In this document: one piece after another, positions 12,010 through 23,220 of the stretch
Layout: every line of letters starts with the position of its first letter
Numbering within the stretch: position 1 is the stretch's first letter
Position numbers and translations under genes: made by a program
Notes under the pieces: model-generated
The model's database searches: none
Told to the model about the DNA's origin: nothing
The model's input: only the letters and a program-made list of their open reading frames with translations
NCBI GenBank assembly: GCA_019454045.1
Contig: SKCR01018446.1
Coordinates: 124,001-188,000 of the forward strand
DNA from: Zanthoxylum bungeanum
Taxonomy: Eukaryota; Streptophyta; Magnoliopsida; Sapindales; Rutaceae
Direction of reading: 5' to 3'
Length of the DNA: 64,000 nucleotides

Positions 12010-12022
12010 ATCTCCCACTTGG
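12010..12022 (-). other. Polypurine tract of copia C
   Basis: On the minus strand, CCAAGTGGGAGAT lies directly before the LTR start, as in A, B and D. Confidence 0.85.
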
Positions 12023-12800
12023 CCTATAGCCGTCACTCAAGCATCTAATACCTGAACTATGTACATGTCGCTCAAACTTTTGCTGAGGAATAGCTTTCGT
12101 CAGTGGATCTACAATGTTGTCTTCTGATGCGACCTTCTCGATCTTCACATCGCCACGATATATGATCTCACGAATCAGATGGAGACGTCGAAGAACATGC
12201 TTGGATCGTTGATGAGACCGCAGTTCCTTAGCCTACGTTATAGCCCTGTTATTGTCACAATACAATGGAACGGGCTCAGTTACTAACAGAACTACTCCTA
12301 ATCCAATTAGGAATTTACGGATCCAAACTGCCTCTTTTGCTACTTCAGCTGCAGCAATATACTCCGCTTCTGTTGTTGAATCGGCAATAGTCTCTAGCTT
12401 GAAAGATTTCCAGCTTACTGCTCCATTGCTCAAACAAAATAAGTACCCGGATTGCGACTTACAGTCGTCTTTATCGGTTTGGAAACTTGCATCGGTAAAC
12501 CTAGTTACCTCAAGTTCTCCATCTCCATAGATTAAAAGCATCCTTAGTTCATCTAAGATACTTAAAGATATTCTTAACCTTCATCCAGTGACCTTCACCT
12601 GGATCGGCCTGATATCGACTACACATGCTCAAAGCATACGAGACATCAGGTCGCGTACATATCATGGCATATGATCGATCCGACTGCCGAGGCAAATGGT
12701 ATCCGACTCATGTTGTCTCTCCTATCTTGAGTTTTAGGACACATGTCCTTAGATAGAGTGACGCCATGTGACACTGGTAATAGTCCCCTCTTGGACTGAT
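12023..12800 (-). pseudogene. Copia C RNase H domain
   Basis: The minus-strand frame 12233-12541 reads YGDGELEVTRFTDASF, SQSGYLFCLSNGAVSWKS, then DSTTEAEYIAAAEVAKEA and LYCDNN, the ordered motifs of the copia RNase H. The D of TDASF, the E and D of TEAEY and the LYCDNN aspartate are present. Frameshifts separate it from RT on one side (12542-12840) and from the element's carboxy end on the other (12023-12232). It is the last domain of pol and degrades the RNA strand of the RNA-DNA hybrid. Confidence 0.88.
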
Positions 12801-12839
12801 CATGTTGAATCTCTTCAACACTTTGTCAATGTACGTGCT

Positions 12840-13720
12840 CTAGGAGAGTCCAAGCAGCTTTCTAGATCTATCCCGGTAGATCTTTAATCCTAGAATAAAG
12901 GCTGCTTCTCCCAGATCCTTCATGGATAATTTTAATGAAAGCCTAGCTTTCACCGATGTTAACATGGGAATGTCATTGCCAATAAGCAATACATCATTAA
13001 CGTAAAGGACAATGAATGTCAGTGCGCTCCCACTAACCTTCTTATATACACAAGGATCATCCTCGTTTTGAACAAAATCATATTCTTTTATGATCTCATC
13101 AAAACGTTGGTTCCAAGAACGCGATGGTTGCTTCAATCCATAAATGGATCGATTTAACTTACAAACCTTGTTTGTAAGTTTTGGTATGACAAAACCGTCA
13201 GACTGTTTTATATAAACATCCTCCAAAAGGTTTCCGTTAAGGAAAGCAGTTTTGATGTCCATCTGCCATATCTCGTAATCGAAATATGCAGCAATAGCAA
13301 GCATTATCCGAATGGATTTAATCATGGCAACGAGTGAAAAAGTTTCGTCGTAATCGACACCATGTCGTTGATGATACCCTTTCGCTACAAGCCTAGCTTT
13401 CGCTACAAGCCTAGCTTTATAAGTTTGTACGTTACCATCCATGCCAGTCTTCCTCTTGAAGACCCATTTGCAACCAATAGGCTTTACGCCTTCTGGTGCA
13501 TCAACTAGTGTCCAAACTTGGTTGGTGTACATGGAATCCATTTCGGAATTCATGGCATCTTGCCATAAACCGGAGTTGATACCTTATATCACTTCCTCAT
13601 ATGTAGCCGGTTCATCTTCCTCAATAAGATTAATATCCAAATGAGGTGAGATCAGAAACCCATACCTCTTAGGTTGTTTTCTGACTCTCTCCGACCTACT
13701 TTCCTCCCACTGATCACTAT
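12840..13720 (-). pseudogene. Copia C reverse transcriptase domain
   Basis: The open frame 12840-13553 covers most of the copia RT. Motifs in order are [70 protein letters not shown] and the catalytic box. The box reads YVND in place of the family's YVDD, so one essential aspartate is lost (GAT to AAT). A short internal duplication repeats ARLVAK twice. Upstream stops separate it from the linker at 13560-13720. It cannot be active. Confidence 0.9.
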
Positions 13721-14862
13721 ATTTAGGAATTCCTTCTCAAGGAAAACCGCATGTAGAGCAACAAATACTTTGTTCTCTTGTGGGTGATAGAAGTAATATC
13801 CTTTGGTTTCCCTAGGATATCCTACAAATAGGCATTTATCCGATTTGGGTTCAAGTTTGGTACCTTCAAACCTTTGACGTATGCCCAGCAACCCCAAATC
13901 TTCAGGAATGAGAAATCTAGTTTCTTTCCTATCCATATTTCATACGGAGTCTGTTGAACAGACTTTGACGGAACCTTATTCAAAATAAGTATTGCAATGT
14001 TCAATGCATATCCCCAGAAGTAAATAGGTAGCTCTGTGCGACTCATCATAGACCTTAGCATGTCTAATAAAGTTTGGTTTCTCCGTTCGGACACACCGTT
14101 TAATTGCGGTGTTCCGGGAGGAGTCCATTGTGAAAGAATACCATATTCTTTCAAGTAATCAAGAAACTCATTGCTCAAGTATTCGCCACCATGGTCCAAC
14201 CGTAATGTCTTAATACTTTTTCCGGTCTGTTTTTCTATTTCGTGTCGAAACTCTTTGAATTTCTCAAAGGTTTCCGACTTGTGTCTCATGAGATACACAT
14301 AACCATAACGCGATGCATCATCTGTAAAGGTTACGAAGTATTCATATCCACCTCTAGCCTGGCTAGACATGGGCCTACATACATCACTATGAACGAGGGC
14401 TAACAGTTCAGTGGCACGTGCACCTTTACCGCTAAAAGGTGATTTAGGCATCTTGCCTAATAAAAAAGATTCGTAGACGTCATATGAATTTGGATCAAAT
14501 CCGTCCAAGTACCCACTCTTCGAAAGTGTGGATATACGTGTCTTGTTTATGTGTCCCAGACGACAATGCCACATATAAGTTTCATCTTTGTTACTTACTT
14601 TAAGCCTTTTGTTTGTTACAGAATATGTTTGAGATTGATTCATATTCAAAATATATAGACCATTATTTACATCAGTAGTGCAAATTTCCATATCATTTTT
14701 ATACATAAAACACCCAGTGTTTCTAAATACAAAAGTATACCCACATTGGGTTAACATAGATACAGAAATAATATTCCTAGTCAAACTAGGTACATAATAA
14801 CAGTCTGATAGTTTAAGTACATGCCCCGAGTGCAGTTCCAAAACAAAAATGCCAAGGGCCAA
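13721..14862 (-). pseudogene. Copia C GAG-pre-integrase and integrase
   Basis: The 346-codon frame 13822-14862 starts in the protease-to-integrase region (LPSGHV-like, then YYVPSLTRNIISVSML), passes the zinc-binding part (CRLGHINK) and reaches the core. The core shows FTDDASRYGY, RLDHGGEYLSNEF and NGVSERRNQTLLDM, so all three acidic catalytic residues (D, D, E) are kept. WGYALNIAILILNKVPSKSV and KIWGCWAYV follow, as is normal for copia integrase. The zinc finger is damaged: the expected CESC reads YESF. A frameshift follows near 13830. Confidence 0.92.
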
Positions 14863-15882
14863 AACGGCGACCCGTGTCCCATTTCCAACGCGGAGGTCAA
14901 TCTCTCATGAGGCCAGTCTCCTGCTAATCTGCAGATTCTGCACATTAGTACATTTATGAGTTCCACAACCAGAATAAAAAATCCAATTTTTAAAACTAGT
15001 AGTAGACATATTTATTTCTATAACAAACATACTTGAAGCCGGTGCCTTGCCCGCTTTGATTTCCTTCATGTGTGTCTTGTACTCGCGGCAGTCACGCTTC
15101 CAGTGACCCCGCTTCCTGCATTGCAGACATACATCTTGGGATTTGTCCTTAGGTTTCCCAGAACCCTTTGACGATTTGGCCTTGCCCTTCTTCTTATGCT
15201 TTTTCTTCTTAACACCTCCACTCGCCTTGGGCCAAGCCCTTGGAGTCTGAGACGATGAAGCAAAGTGCGCCTTGCGCTTCTTGCCCTTAAGGAGCTCTTT
15301 TTCTGCTTCACGCAGAGTGGAAATCAACTCTCCAAGAGTTTGGTCTTGGTTCAACATGTTGTAGTTCATGATGAACCCACTCCAAGTATCGGGGAGAGAC
15401 TGTAAGATCAAATCTACTGATGTCTCAGCCTCGAGACGATGCCCATCTGTCCGAGCTGCTCAATGTCAGCAATCATCTGTGACACATGGTGCTCAACAGA
15501 CGTACCCTCTGACATGCGAGCGCGGAAGAGCTTCTTCTTGTAACTCATATCTTTGCGATCTAAGATTAGATCGGTGAAGATCATACAACTTCGCCATCAT
15601 CTCATAGGGATCCAATCCCTTGTTTTGACGATGGAATTGCGGAGTCATAGCGGTAAGCATTACCGATTGAGCAGTCTCGTTGTCATCGCTATGAGTCTTC
15701 TAAAGCTCTAGCTCAAGCAACTGATCAGGTCAGGACTTAGGCCCAAGATGTCTCTTTATAGTGTAGAGTAACTTCTCGGATCCCAGAACAATTCTGAGAT
15801 TCATATCCCAGTCTTGAAAGTTTGTGCCATTAAAGACATTATCGCCTATAAAAATATCCCTAATGCTTAACTTTCCTGTCAT
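14863..15882 (-). pseudogene. Copia C gag, zinc knuckle and protease start
   Basis: Gag starts at the ATG whose first base is 15882 (MTGKLSIRDIF by direct reading). It matches D, with NFQDWDMNLRIVL near residue 25. Two in-frame stops (one TGG to TAG near 15704) and frameshifts break the middle. The frame 14905-15411 holds the gag end (LILQSLPDTWSGFIMNYN), a lysine-rich basic stretch and an intact zinc knuckle CLQCRKRGHWKRDC (CX2CX4HX4C), which binds RNA. The protease follows but its active-site box reads FYSGC where DSGC is expected, so it is dead. Confidence 0.9.
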
Positions 15883-15934
15883 CTAAACCACAATAGTCAA
15901 ACTATTCGATCAATGATGTATGGGTACAGTCTAA

Positions 15935-15980
15935 CTGTTACAAGAAAAATAATAATATATTAGTCCAACTAACAAAATTT
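15935..15980 (-). promoter_or_regulatory. Candidate branch point and splice acceptor of copia C
   Basis: On the minus strand GGACTAATAT is followed by a T-rich tract and TTCTTGTAACAG. This fits a plant 3' splice site well. The match in D is almost exact. Confidence 0.5.
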
Positions 15981-16231
15981 AATTGACGAAATAATTTTGA
16001 AAGCGCGTAAAGCTAAGTATTTGAACGAAATTGCAAATTCAATACTAGCCTCCCACTATTTTTCGGTGAGCCTCTAACCCTCTGTTGAGTACTCGGGAAA
16101 CCTAGTTTCCTAGTGGGTTAGGATCCCGTTAAATAACACACAACCTTGACTTTGGCCAACAAGCTGTATGATATTTAACTAGGTAGATCTCTAAGATCAA
16201 TTGGATCTCATCCAATTCCTAGATCCGGTAG

Positions 16232-16480
16232 GTGGACCTCCAAGTCCGAAACATATATACAATATATATGCCAATATATCCAATATATTTTCCTAACCTT
16301 TTTCCTCTGAATCAACTAAGCCTTGGCTTTGGCACAACAAGCTTAATGATTCCAGTTAAGCGGAACCCATTGACTTTGGAAAGCTTCGTAATCGATGTCG
16401 ATGGACAAGAAGTGATCTTGACTTTGGCTAACAAATCACAACTTGGACAAGACATACGATATGGAACAAAGCCTTCATGA
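16232..16480 (+). CDS. Conserved antisense reading frame in copia C leader
   Basis: The 82-codon frame is antisense to copia C. It contains LFPLNQLSLGFGTTSLM, VKRNPLTLESFVIDVDG and LTLANKSQLGQDIRYG. Copies in A, D and E share these blocks without stops in the core. The start codon is not at the same place in each copy: A begins further upstream at MDPIQF, C at MDLQV. The product is unknown, with no recognised domain. Confidence 0.3.
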   Translation: MDLQVRNIYTIYMPIYPIYFPNLFPLNQLSLGFGTTSLMIPVKRNPLTLESFVIDVDGQEVILTLANKSQLGQDIRYGTKPS

Positions 16481-18080
16481 TTCAAACACATCCGCGATGG
16501 ACAAAGGTCTTGACTTTGGCCAAAAAACCAGTGCCAATCTCGGATCTTGAGTAAGAATCACTCAATGGAAGGAAAACTCTTAATATTTATTGCGGGTTTT
16601 TCGCGTAAATTGGCAACCAATTTATTATCTTTGTTAGGTCTCATCATACACCCTTAACCATGCATTCTAAAAGCATAATAAGGCACGAAAAATAAATTAA
16701 TAACGATATGCGGATGGATATCTCATAAATTGTTCCTAGAACAAATCACTCAATTTCCTCTCCCCGGCTAGCACTATTCTTACTTCTACCCAATTACATA
16801 ATACAATTAAAGAAACCTCATTAACATTGAGGGGAATTAGGTCAGAAGAGAATTACAAAGAATCAAGAGAGATAAGGCTGGACACGCAGGTCCAATTTAA
16901 TAAATTCTAAATTTACAATAATTTCCAAAATTGCCCTTTCCATTCTAATATCCATCCGATATACATTATTCATTCAACACATCCATGTATTCACACAAAG
17001 CATGTTATTCAATCAATCTAATCCAATTAATTAATCTTTGAATAAAGTTATCATCCAATGTTCAAACAACGATTTGATTTGTGCGAGTCCAACTCGTTTA
17101 AGAATAAATACTCAAAGTACGAATTCTTGAATTATATCGAACTATAATTTAAATCTAATTTAATCCGTATTCAATACTAATTCTATATTTAATTCCAAAT
17201 TAAATAACTACTCTTTTAAATGCGCCTTTAAGACTTAGATTCCAAATCTAATCTAAATGGGTCTCAAAGCCCAATTAACATCCAATGTCCTTTAATTAAA
17301 GTCCAATGGCCTTTCAATTAATTTCTTAAGGCATGGACTTTGGTCAATATGGGTCAAACCCAAATACCAAAGCCCAATTAAGGAATCACCCTATTTGTCA
17401 AGAAACCAATTTCGGCCCATTAGGCCCAATTAAACATAAAAGGTCAATTTGTTATATTTGGACTTAATGGAATGGTTTAGGCCCAATTTGGATCCAATCC
17501 AATTGTCCTAAACCAACTTGGCCCAACCAAGTCCATTAGGCCCAAATACAACATTATAAGCCCAATTCTAGATTAAGCCCAATTAATCAAATTCTATAAT
17601 TCCAAATTTCATAATTTAATTAATTAAAGTGTATTGCATTAATTAATTATCTAAATTAACATTTCCAAAAAATCAATTTAATTAATTAATCATGCTTTAA
17701 TTTGTTCAACACATGTCCAACATTATTGAAACAAAAATCATCTCATTTCATGCTTTGATGCTCACGACATTTGTAGGGATTTTTGTCCGATTGCGATTTC
17801 AATCCGATTGAATCTTAAATCATTATTTCCCAAGTCTTTAAACACATCCAATGGTCTTAAAACAAAAATACCATGACATTAGGGCATTTCATCTATTCGG
17901 CCAAGCCAAAGTAATTGGGGAAAATTAATCCAATTCAATTTTCGTCAAATTGATCATGCATAACTCCAAGTTATCAACATACAAGCATACTTAAACAAAA
18001 AATTTGGTCAAATCATGCTCAAATCAAATTTACCCAAATTTTAGTATATAAACCCTAAGTATATTTCATGCTCATTAAGG

Positions 18081-18092
18081 CTCATGATACCA
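18081..18092 (-). other. Primer-binding site of copia C
   Basis: On the minus strand TGGTATCATGAG follows the LTR end by one base. It matches the first eight bases of the tRNA-Met-type site. Confidence 0.8.
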
Positions 18093-18093
18093 T

Positions 18094-20033
18094 TGTTGGT
18101 ATATAAGACATTCCAAGATCAATATAAGCAATGAAATAATGTGAATACTCAAATAAGAATAGCGGAATTAAACTTACTTTGATTGGATTTAGGATGCGTC
18201 AAATACAAAAATCCTTGTTGAAGTTTTCGGCCAAGGGTCATTTGAGAAGTCTCCAAGCTTCTTTTTTGAATGTTGATCTTCAAGCTCCAAGCCTTGATCT
18301 TTATTCATAGCTTTTGGGATGGTTTCCTTATCACCTTGGATGATTCCTTTAGTGTGCTAGCACTTAGAAAATTTGCAACAAATTTTCTATCTTCTTCTTG
18401 CAACTCTCGGCAATTGAGAGAAAAAGAGAGGGAGAGTGATTTTCTTGTTGAAACCGTGAGTGAGAGAGTGAGAAGTGAGTGTGTTGACTTGTGTTTTGGT
18501 TTCAAAAATAAAAATAAATGATATACCAAATATTTGGTATTAATCATTCACTTCTTACACAAATTTGGTGTGTTGGACAAGTTATCACCAACCCACCAAA
18601 ACCCATCAACATAAAGTGACTAGGTGATGTGAGTTGTGATGTGACTTGTGGGCCCCACTTTTGTCTCAAAATCTGAGTGGGCCCGCAACACATCCCGGGC
18701 TCGGGTTTGCTAATTCCGAATTAACGAATTTTCCGTTGCGACGTAATTAATTCAAATTTAATTAAATAATTATGCCAAGCTAAATTACTATTCACGTCGC
18801 TTGCGAATTAATTCTAAATTAATTCGTTGGCCCGAATTAAAATCCAATTTTAATTCCGCGTCGAAATCTAATTTCGTTTAATAATATATCGAATATATTA
18901 TTTAATCGATTGATTCCAAATTAATCGTTCTCTCTCTTCAAATAGTATTTTATCCTAGAAAAAATCTCTCCGTAATTAATCTCAGATTAATTATGCTCGA
19001 ATCATACGTCATCGGTGAATCTTTGGGAAGCGACCCAAAGATCCCTGGATATGTTGGCAGTAATTTCGGTCGTCGAACTATCCGAACACGTGCGTACCTC
19101 GTACTACGTTTTTACCGATTTACGAGACATGGTTGGCTTCTAGCAAAGCACCATGCCTACCCAATTCTCCAGAAATATTCTTAATGGAATATATAATCTA
19201 TATCAGGTGTAGTATACGTTGTATTGCGTATTACGATCCAGTATCGGATGTCACATGCAAGGCCTGGGGTTGGAATAGTGTCTGCCCCGTACGAAGCATA
19301 TATCGGACTACAAGCAACTAGTCTATTTAATCGGATAATCATGACCATGTCATATTATCCCGATGGTTACAACCATTTATAGTACCAGTTTTGTATCCTT
19401 GCGTGATCATCATCTCTATATGACTGAAGTGATACTTCCATCTTGACATCACACCCAATACACTACGATTCTCAAAAAATCCAGAAAAGGCGTACACAGA
19501 ACCTGTTAAAGTCCTGGACGACCAAAACCAAAGCGTATTGATTGTCGCAAGTACTAGCGATGCAAGTCTCAGGTTAAGACCAAATACATACCCCCTGATG
19601 CGGATTCCCATAGACACATAGTCATACTACCAATGGGATTCCGCGGGGTCTATCCAGAGCGAAGCGGTTTCCGTACCATCGGTAAACACAACCTCCTATC
19701 ACACTGCATAAGTATCCAATACTTAAATATATGAGAACTATGCTGTTACGCTTCCATAACACGCACAAGTTCAATACTAGTCTATTCCGTATTATCGATG
19801 TCCAGTCTCGATAATACTACGACTAGGGATATTTAATGATTAAACCGTTATGGATTGATACTGTCTCATATCTTGTAATCCGGAACTAATCATATGGACT
19901 TTTATCATTTATATATTTAAGTAATCAAATTAAAAAATGATAAAATGCAATTTCCATTGCTACATAGTTAATTTGTACAAAAACCACAATTTCTTTTACA
20001 AATAGTGACGCTATGGGTCATAATTGTCTAACA
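18094..20033 (-). repeat. Copia C 5' LTR (1940 bp)
   Basis: It is the partner of 9946-12009. On the minus strand it begins TGTTAGACAATTATGACCC at 20033 and ends at 18094 next to the primer-binding site. A candidate splice donor AAAGTAAGTT lies at 18180-18171 on the minus strand. Confidence 0.92.
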
Positions 20034-21300
20034 ATTGATTGATGTATCAGAAGGCATTGTGCCTATTGGTAGCAAATGGGTCTTCATGGTGAAGACAAAC
20101 ATGGATGGAAACATAAACACGTACAAAGCTAGGCTTGTAGCGAAAGGGTATCGTCATCAACATGGTGTTGATTATGATGAAACCTTTTACCTGTTGCCAT
20201 GATTAAATCTATTCGGATAATGCTTGCTATTGCTGCATATTTTTTTTATGAAATATAGCAGCTGAAGGTCAAAACTGTTTTCCTTAACAGGAAACCTTTT
20301 GGAGGATGTTTACAACATCCTGACGGTTTTGTCATACCGAAACATACAAACAAGGTTTGCATGTTAAATCGATCCATTTATGGATTAAAGCAAGCATTGG
20401 GTTCTTAGAACCAATGTTTTGATGAGATCATAATGATATATGGTTTCATTCAAAATGTAGATGATTCTTGTGTATATAAGAAGGTTAGTGGGAGCGCACT
20501 GACAATGAATGTCCTATACATTGATGATGTATTATTTCTTGGAAATAACATTCCAATATTAAAATCGGTGAAAGCTTGGCTTTCGTTAAAATTTCCCATG
20601 AAATACTTGGGAGAGGCAATCTTTATTCTAGGAATAAGGATCTACTCGGATAGATCTAAAAGTGTTGGCACTCTCCGAGAACTCGTATAGAAATATATGT
20701 ATGCGACCTGGTGTCTCATATGCTTTGAGCATGTGGAGTCACTATCAGGCCGATCCAGGTGATGGTCACTGGATTGATGTTAAGAACATCCTTGAGTATC
20801 TTAGACGAACTAAGGATGCATTCTTAAAACATAGAGAAGGAGAACTTGAAGTGACTAGGTTCACCGTTGCAAGTTTCCAAACCGATAAAGACGTTTGTAA
20901 GTCACAAAAAGGGTGTTTGAACTATGGAACAGTGAGCTGGAAATCTTCCAAGTAAGATATTGTTGCCGATTCAACAAAAGCGGAATATATTGATGTAGCT
21001 GAGGCAGCAGAAGAAGTATTTTGGATCTATAAAATTCCTAATTAGATTAGGAGTAGTTCTGTTAGCAGTCGAGCTAGGCTACAACATAGGCTAAATAATT
21101 ACGGTCTCATCAACGATCCAAGTATGTACTTCGACAGTTTTATCTGATTCGTGAGATCATACATCATGGCGATGTGATGATCGAATAAATCTCATCAGAT
21201 GATAACCTTGTAAATCCGCTGACGAAAGCGATATCTCAGCATAAGCATGAGCGACCTGTTCATAGTTCAAGTGTCGGACACTTGAGTGATTGGCTATAGG
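20034..21300 (+). pseudogene. Copia B pol, second part: RT and RNase H
   Basis: The reading resumes after the copia C insertion with the RT motifs matching PIGSKWVF and TYKARLVAKGYRH. A deletion near 20250-20300 removes part of the QMDVKTAFL block. The catalytic box LYIDDV is intact at about 20516. RNase H motifs follow at 20700-21030 (SYALSMWSHYQADPGDGHW, VTRFTVASFQTDKD). A TGG to TAG stop sits near 20407, the same site as in copia A. Further stops lie at 20955 and 21043. The part ends at the polypurine tract. Inactive. Confidence 0.85.
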
Positions 21301-21313
21301 ACAAGTGGGAGAT
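21301..21313 (+). other. Polypurine tract of copia B
   Basis: ACAAGTGGGAGAT precedes the 3' LTR start TGTTGG. Confidence 0.85.
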
Positions 21314-23220
21314 TGTTGGACAATTATGACCCTTAGCATCACTATTTCGTAAAGGACATGGTGTTATTGTACAAAATTAACTATGTGACAAAGGAAATTG
21401 CTCTTTTATCATTTGTAATTAGATTACTCGGATTTATAAATGATAAAAGTCCATATGATTAGTACCAGATTAATAAGATATGAGACAATATTAATCCACG
21501 AAAGGTTTAATCATTAAATATCCCTAGTCATAGTATTATCGAGACTAGACATCGATAATGCATAAAGGCTAGTATTACACTTGTGCGCGTTATGGAAGCT
21601 TAACGGCATAGTTCTCATATATTTAAGTATATGATATTTATGCAAGTGTAATAGGAGATCTATTTACCTATGGTACGGGAATAGCTTCGCTCTGGATAGA
21701 CCCCTCGGAATACCATTGGTAGAATGACTATGTGTCTATGGGAATCCAAATCAGGGTAGGTGTATTTGGTCTTAACCTGAGACTTGCATCGCTAATGCTT
21801 ACGACAATCAATATACTTTGGTTTTGGTCGTCCGGGGCTTTAACAGGTTTTGTGTATGCCTCTTCTGGGTATACTGAGAATCGTAGTGTATTGGGTGTCA
21901 AGATGGAAGTATCACTTCAGTCATATGGAGATGATGATCACGTAGGGATATGGAACTGGTACTCTTAAGTACTGCAATCATCGGGATAATATGACTAGGT
22001 CATGATTATCTGATTATAGAGACTAGTTGACTATGATCCGATATATGCTTCGTACGGGGCAGACACAATTCCAGCCCCAGGCCTAGCATGTGACATTTGA
22101 TATTGGATCGTAATACGTAATACACTGTATACTATCCCTGATAAAGATTATATATTCCTTTAAAGAATATTTATGGAGAATTAGGTAGGCACGGTGCTTT
22201 GCTAGAAGCCAACCATGTCTTATAAATCGGTAAGAACGTGGTACCGGGTACGCACGTGTTCGGATAGTCCGATGACCATATTTACTGCCAACATATCCAG
22301 GGATCTCTTGGGTCACTTCTCGAAGATTCACCGATGACATTTGACTCGAACATAATTAATCTAGGATTAATTATGAGAGAGAAAACTAATCTGGGATTAA
22401 TTACGGCAAGAATTAATCTGGGATTAATTAGACTCGAAGAGAGAATGCGATTAATTTGGAATTAATCGGCGAAGTAAATTTAATGGTGAAATTGGATTTT
22501 ACTATTTAGTTTAATTATTGGGCTAAAATAATATATTAGATATATTAATTGAAATTATATTTCAAAGTAGAATTAAAATTGGATTTTAATTCAAGCGAAC
22601 AGATTAATTTAGAATTAATTCGTAAGTGACTTACGTAATCATATTGCGAGACATTATTATTTAATTAAATTAGATTTAATTAAGTCGCAATGGCAAATTC
22701 GTTTAATTCGGAATTAAACGAACCCGGGTCCGAGTGAAGTTGCGTGTTAGATTGTCCGACTTAAATTTGGAATTTGAAGTGGGGCCCACCAACTTACGTC
22801 AATGTGTTTGACAATTGATGGAATTTGGTAATTGGTTGAGTGAAAGCTTGGGATTGCTTTTTCCTCACTCAAACCAATTCAACACACAAACTTTATATAT
22901 AAAGAAGTCATTTTAGTTTTGGAAACTAGTTGAACAACTATTCATCTTCTCATTTTTCTTGAAAAACCGTGACTCTATCTCTCTTTCAATGGAATTTTGT
23001 TACAAAATTCTACAAAGCTAGCACTTTAAGAAGAAAAATGAGGTGTTAGGGAAACAAATCCATGAGTTTGGAATTCAATTTGAAGGCTTGGAGCTTCTAC
23101 ACATCCATGAAAGTTTTGAATTTTCTCAAAAAAGCATTTTGAGTATTTCCGCAACTCCTCTGCTTTATTCACACACAAATGAACTTAGAGATCTTGTGGC
23201 TTGTTCTAGGAACACTAACA
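21314..23220 (+). repeat. Copia B 3' LTR (1907 bp)
   Basis: It begins TGTTGGACAATTATGACCC and ends ggaacactaaca. The first 1.4 kb match the A, D and E LTRs. The last 500 bp (from about 22730) differ from A, so B belongs to another subfamily. Three attaatct-type palindromic units lie at 22355-22430. The donor-like site is lost (TTGAGT near 23140). Confidence 0.9.

Larger units (their letters stand above)
15883..18092 (-). other. Leader of copia C (candidate intron)
   Basis: This 2.2-kb non-coding leader is homologous to those of A, D and E. On the minus strand it ends with GGACTAATAT, a T-rich run and TTCTTGTAACAG (AG at 15936-15935), 53 bases before the gag ATG. The conserved antisense frame lies at 16232-16480. 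Confidence 0.75.
9946..20033 (-). mobile_element. Copia C, complete minus-strand element with target duplication
   Basis: The element spans 10,088 bp with two LTRs, primer-binding site, leader, gag-pol in all domains and polypurine tract. The flanks are attgg (9941-9945) and attga (20034-20038), a 5-bp target duplication with one change. Joining the flanks restores the copia B reading across the site. Frameshifts make it inactive. Confidence 0.95.
8840..23220 (+). mobile_element. Copia B, broken by the insertion of copia C and probably of copia A
   Basis: Visible parts are pol 8840-9945, pol 20034-21300, a polypurine tract and the 3' LTR 21314-23220. The missing 5' portion is best explained by copia A having inserted at 8840, leaving the rest of B before the window. 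Copia C split the RT region and left a 5-bp duplication. The right end abuts a minus-strand gypsy LTR at 23221, so B itself inserted into that LTR. Confidence 0.75.

Noticed and set aside
12252..12530. Plus-strand frames opposite RNase H (also 26470-26844, 50846-51070)
   Set aside because: They are shadows of the conserved RNase H frame on the other strand.
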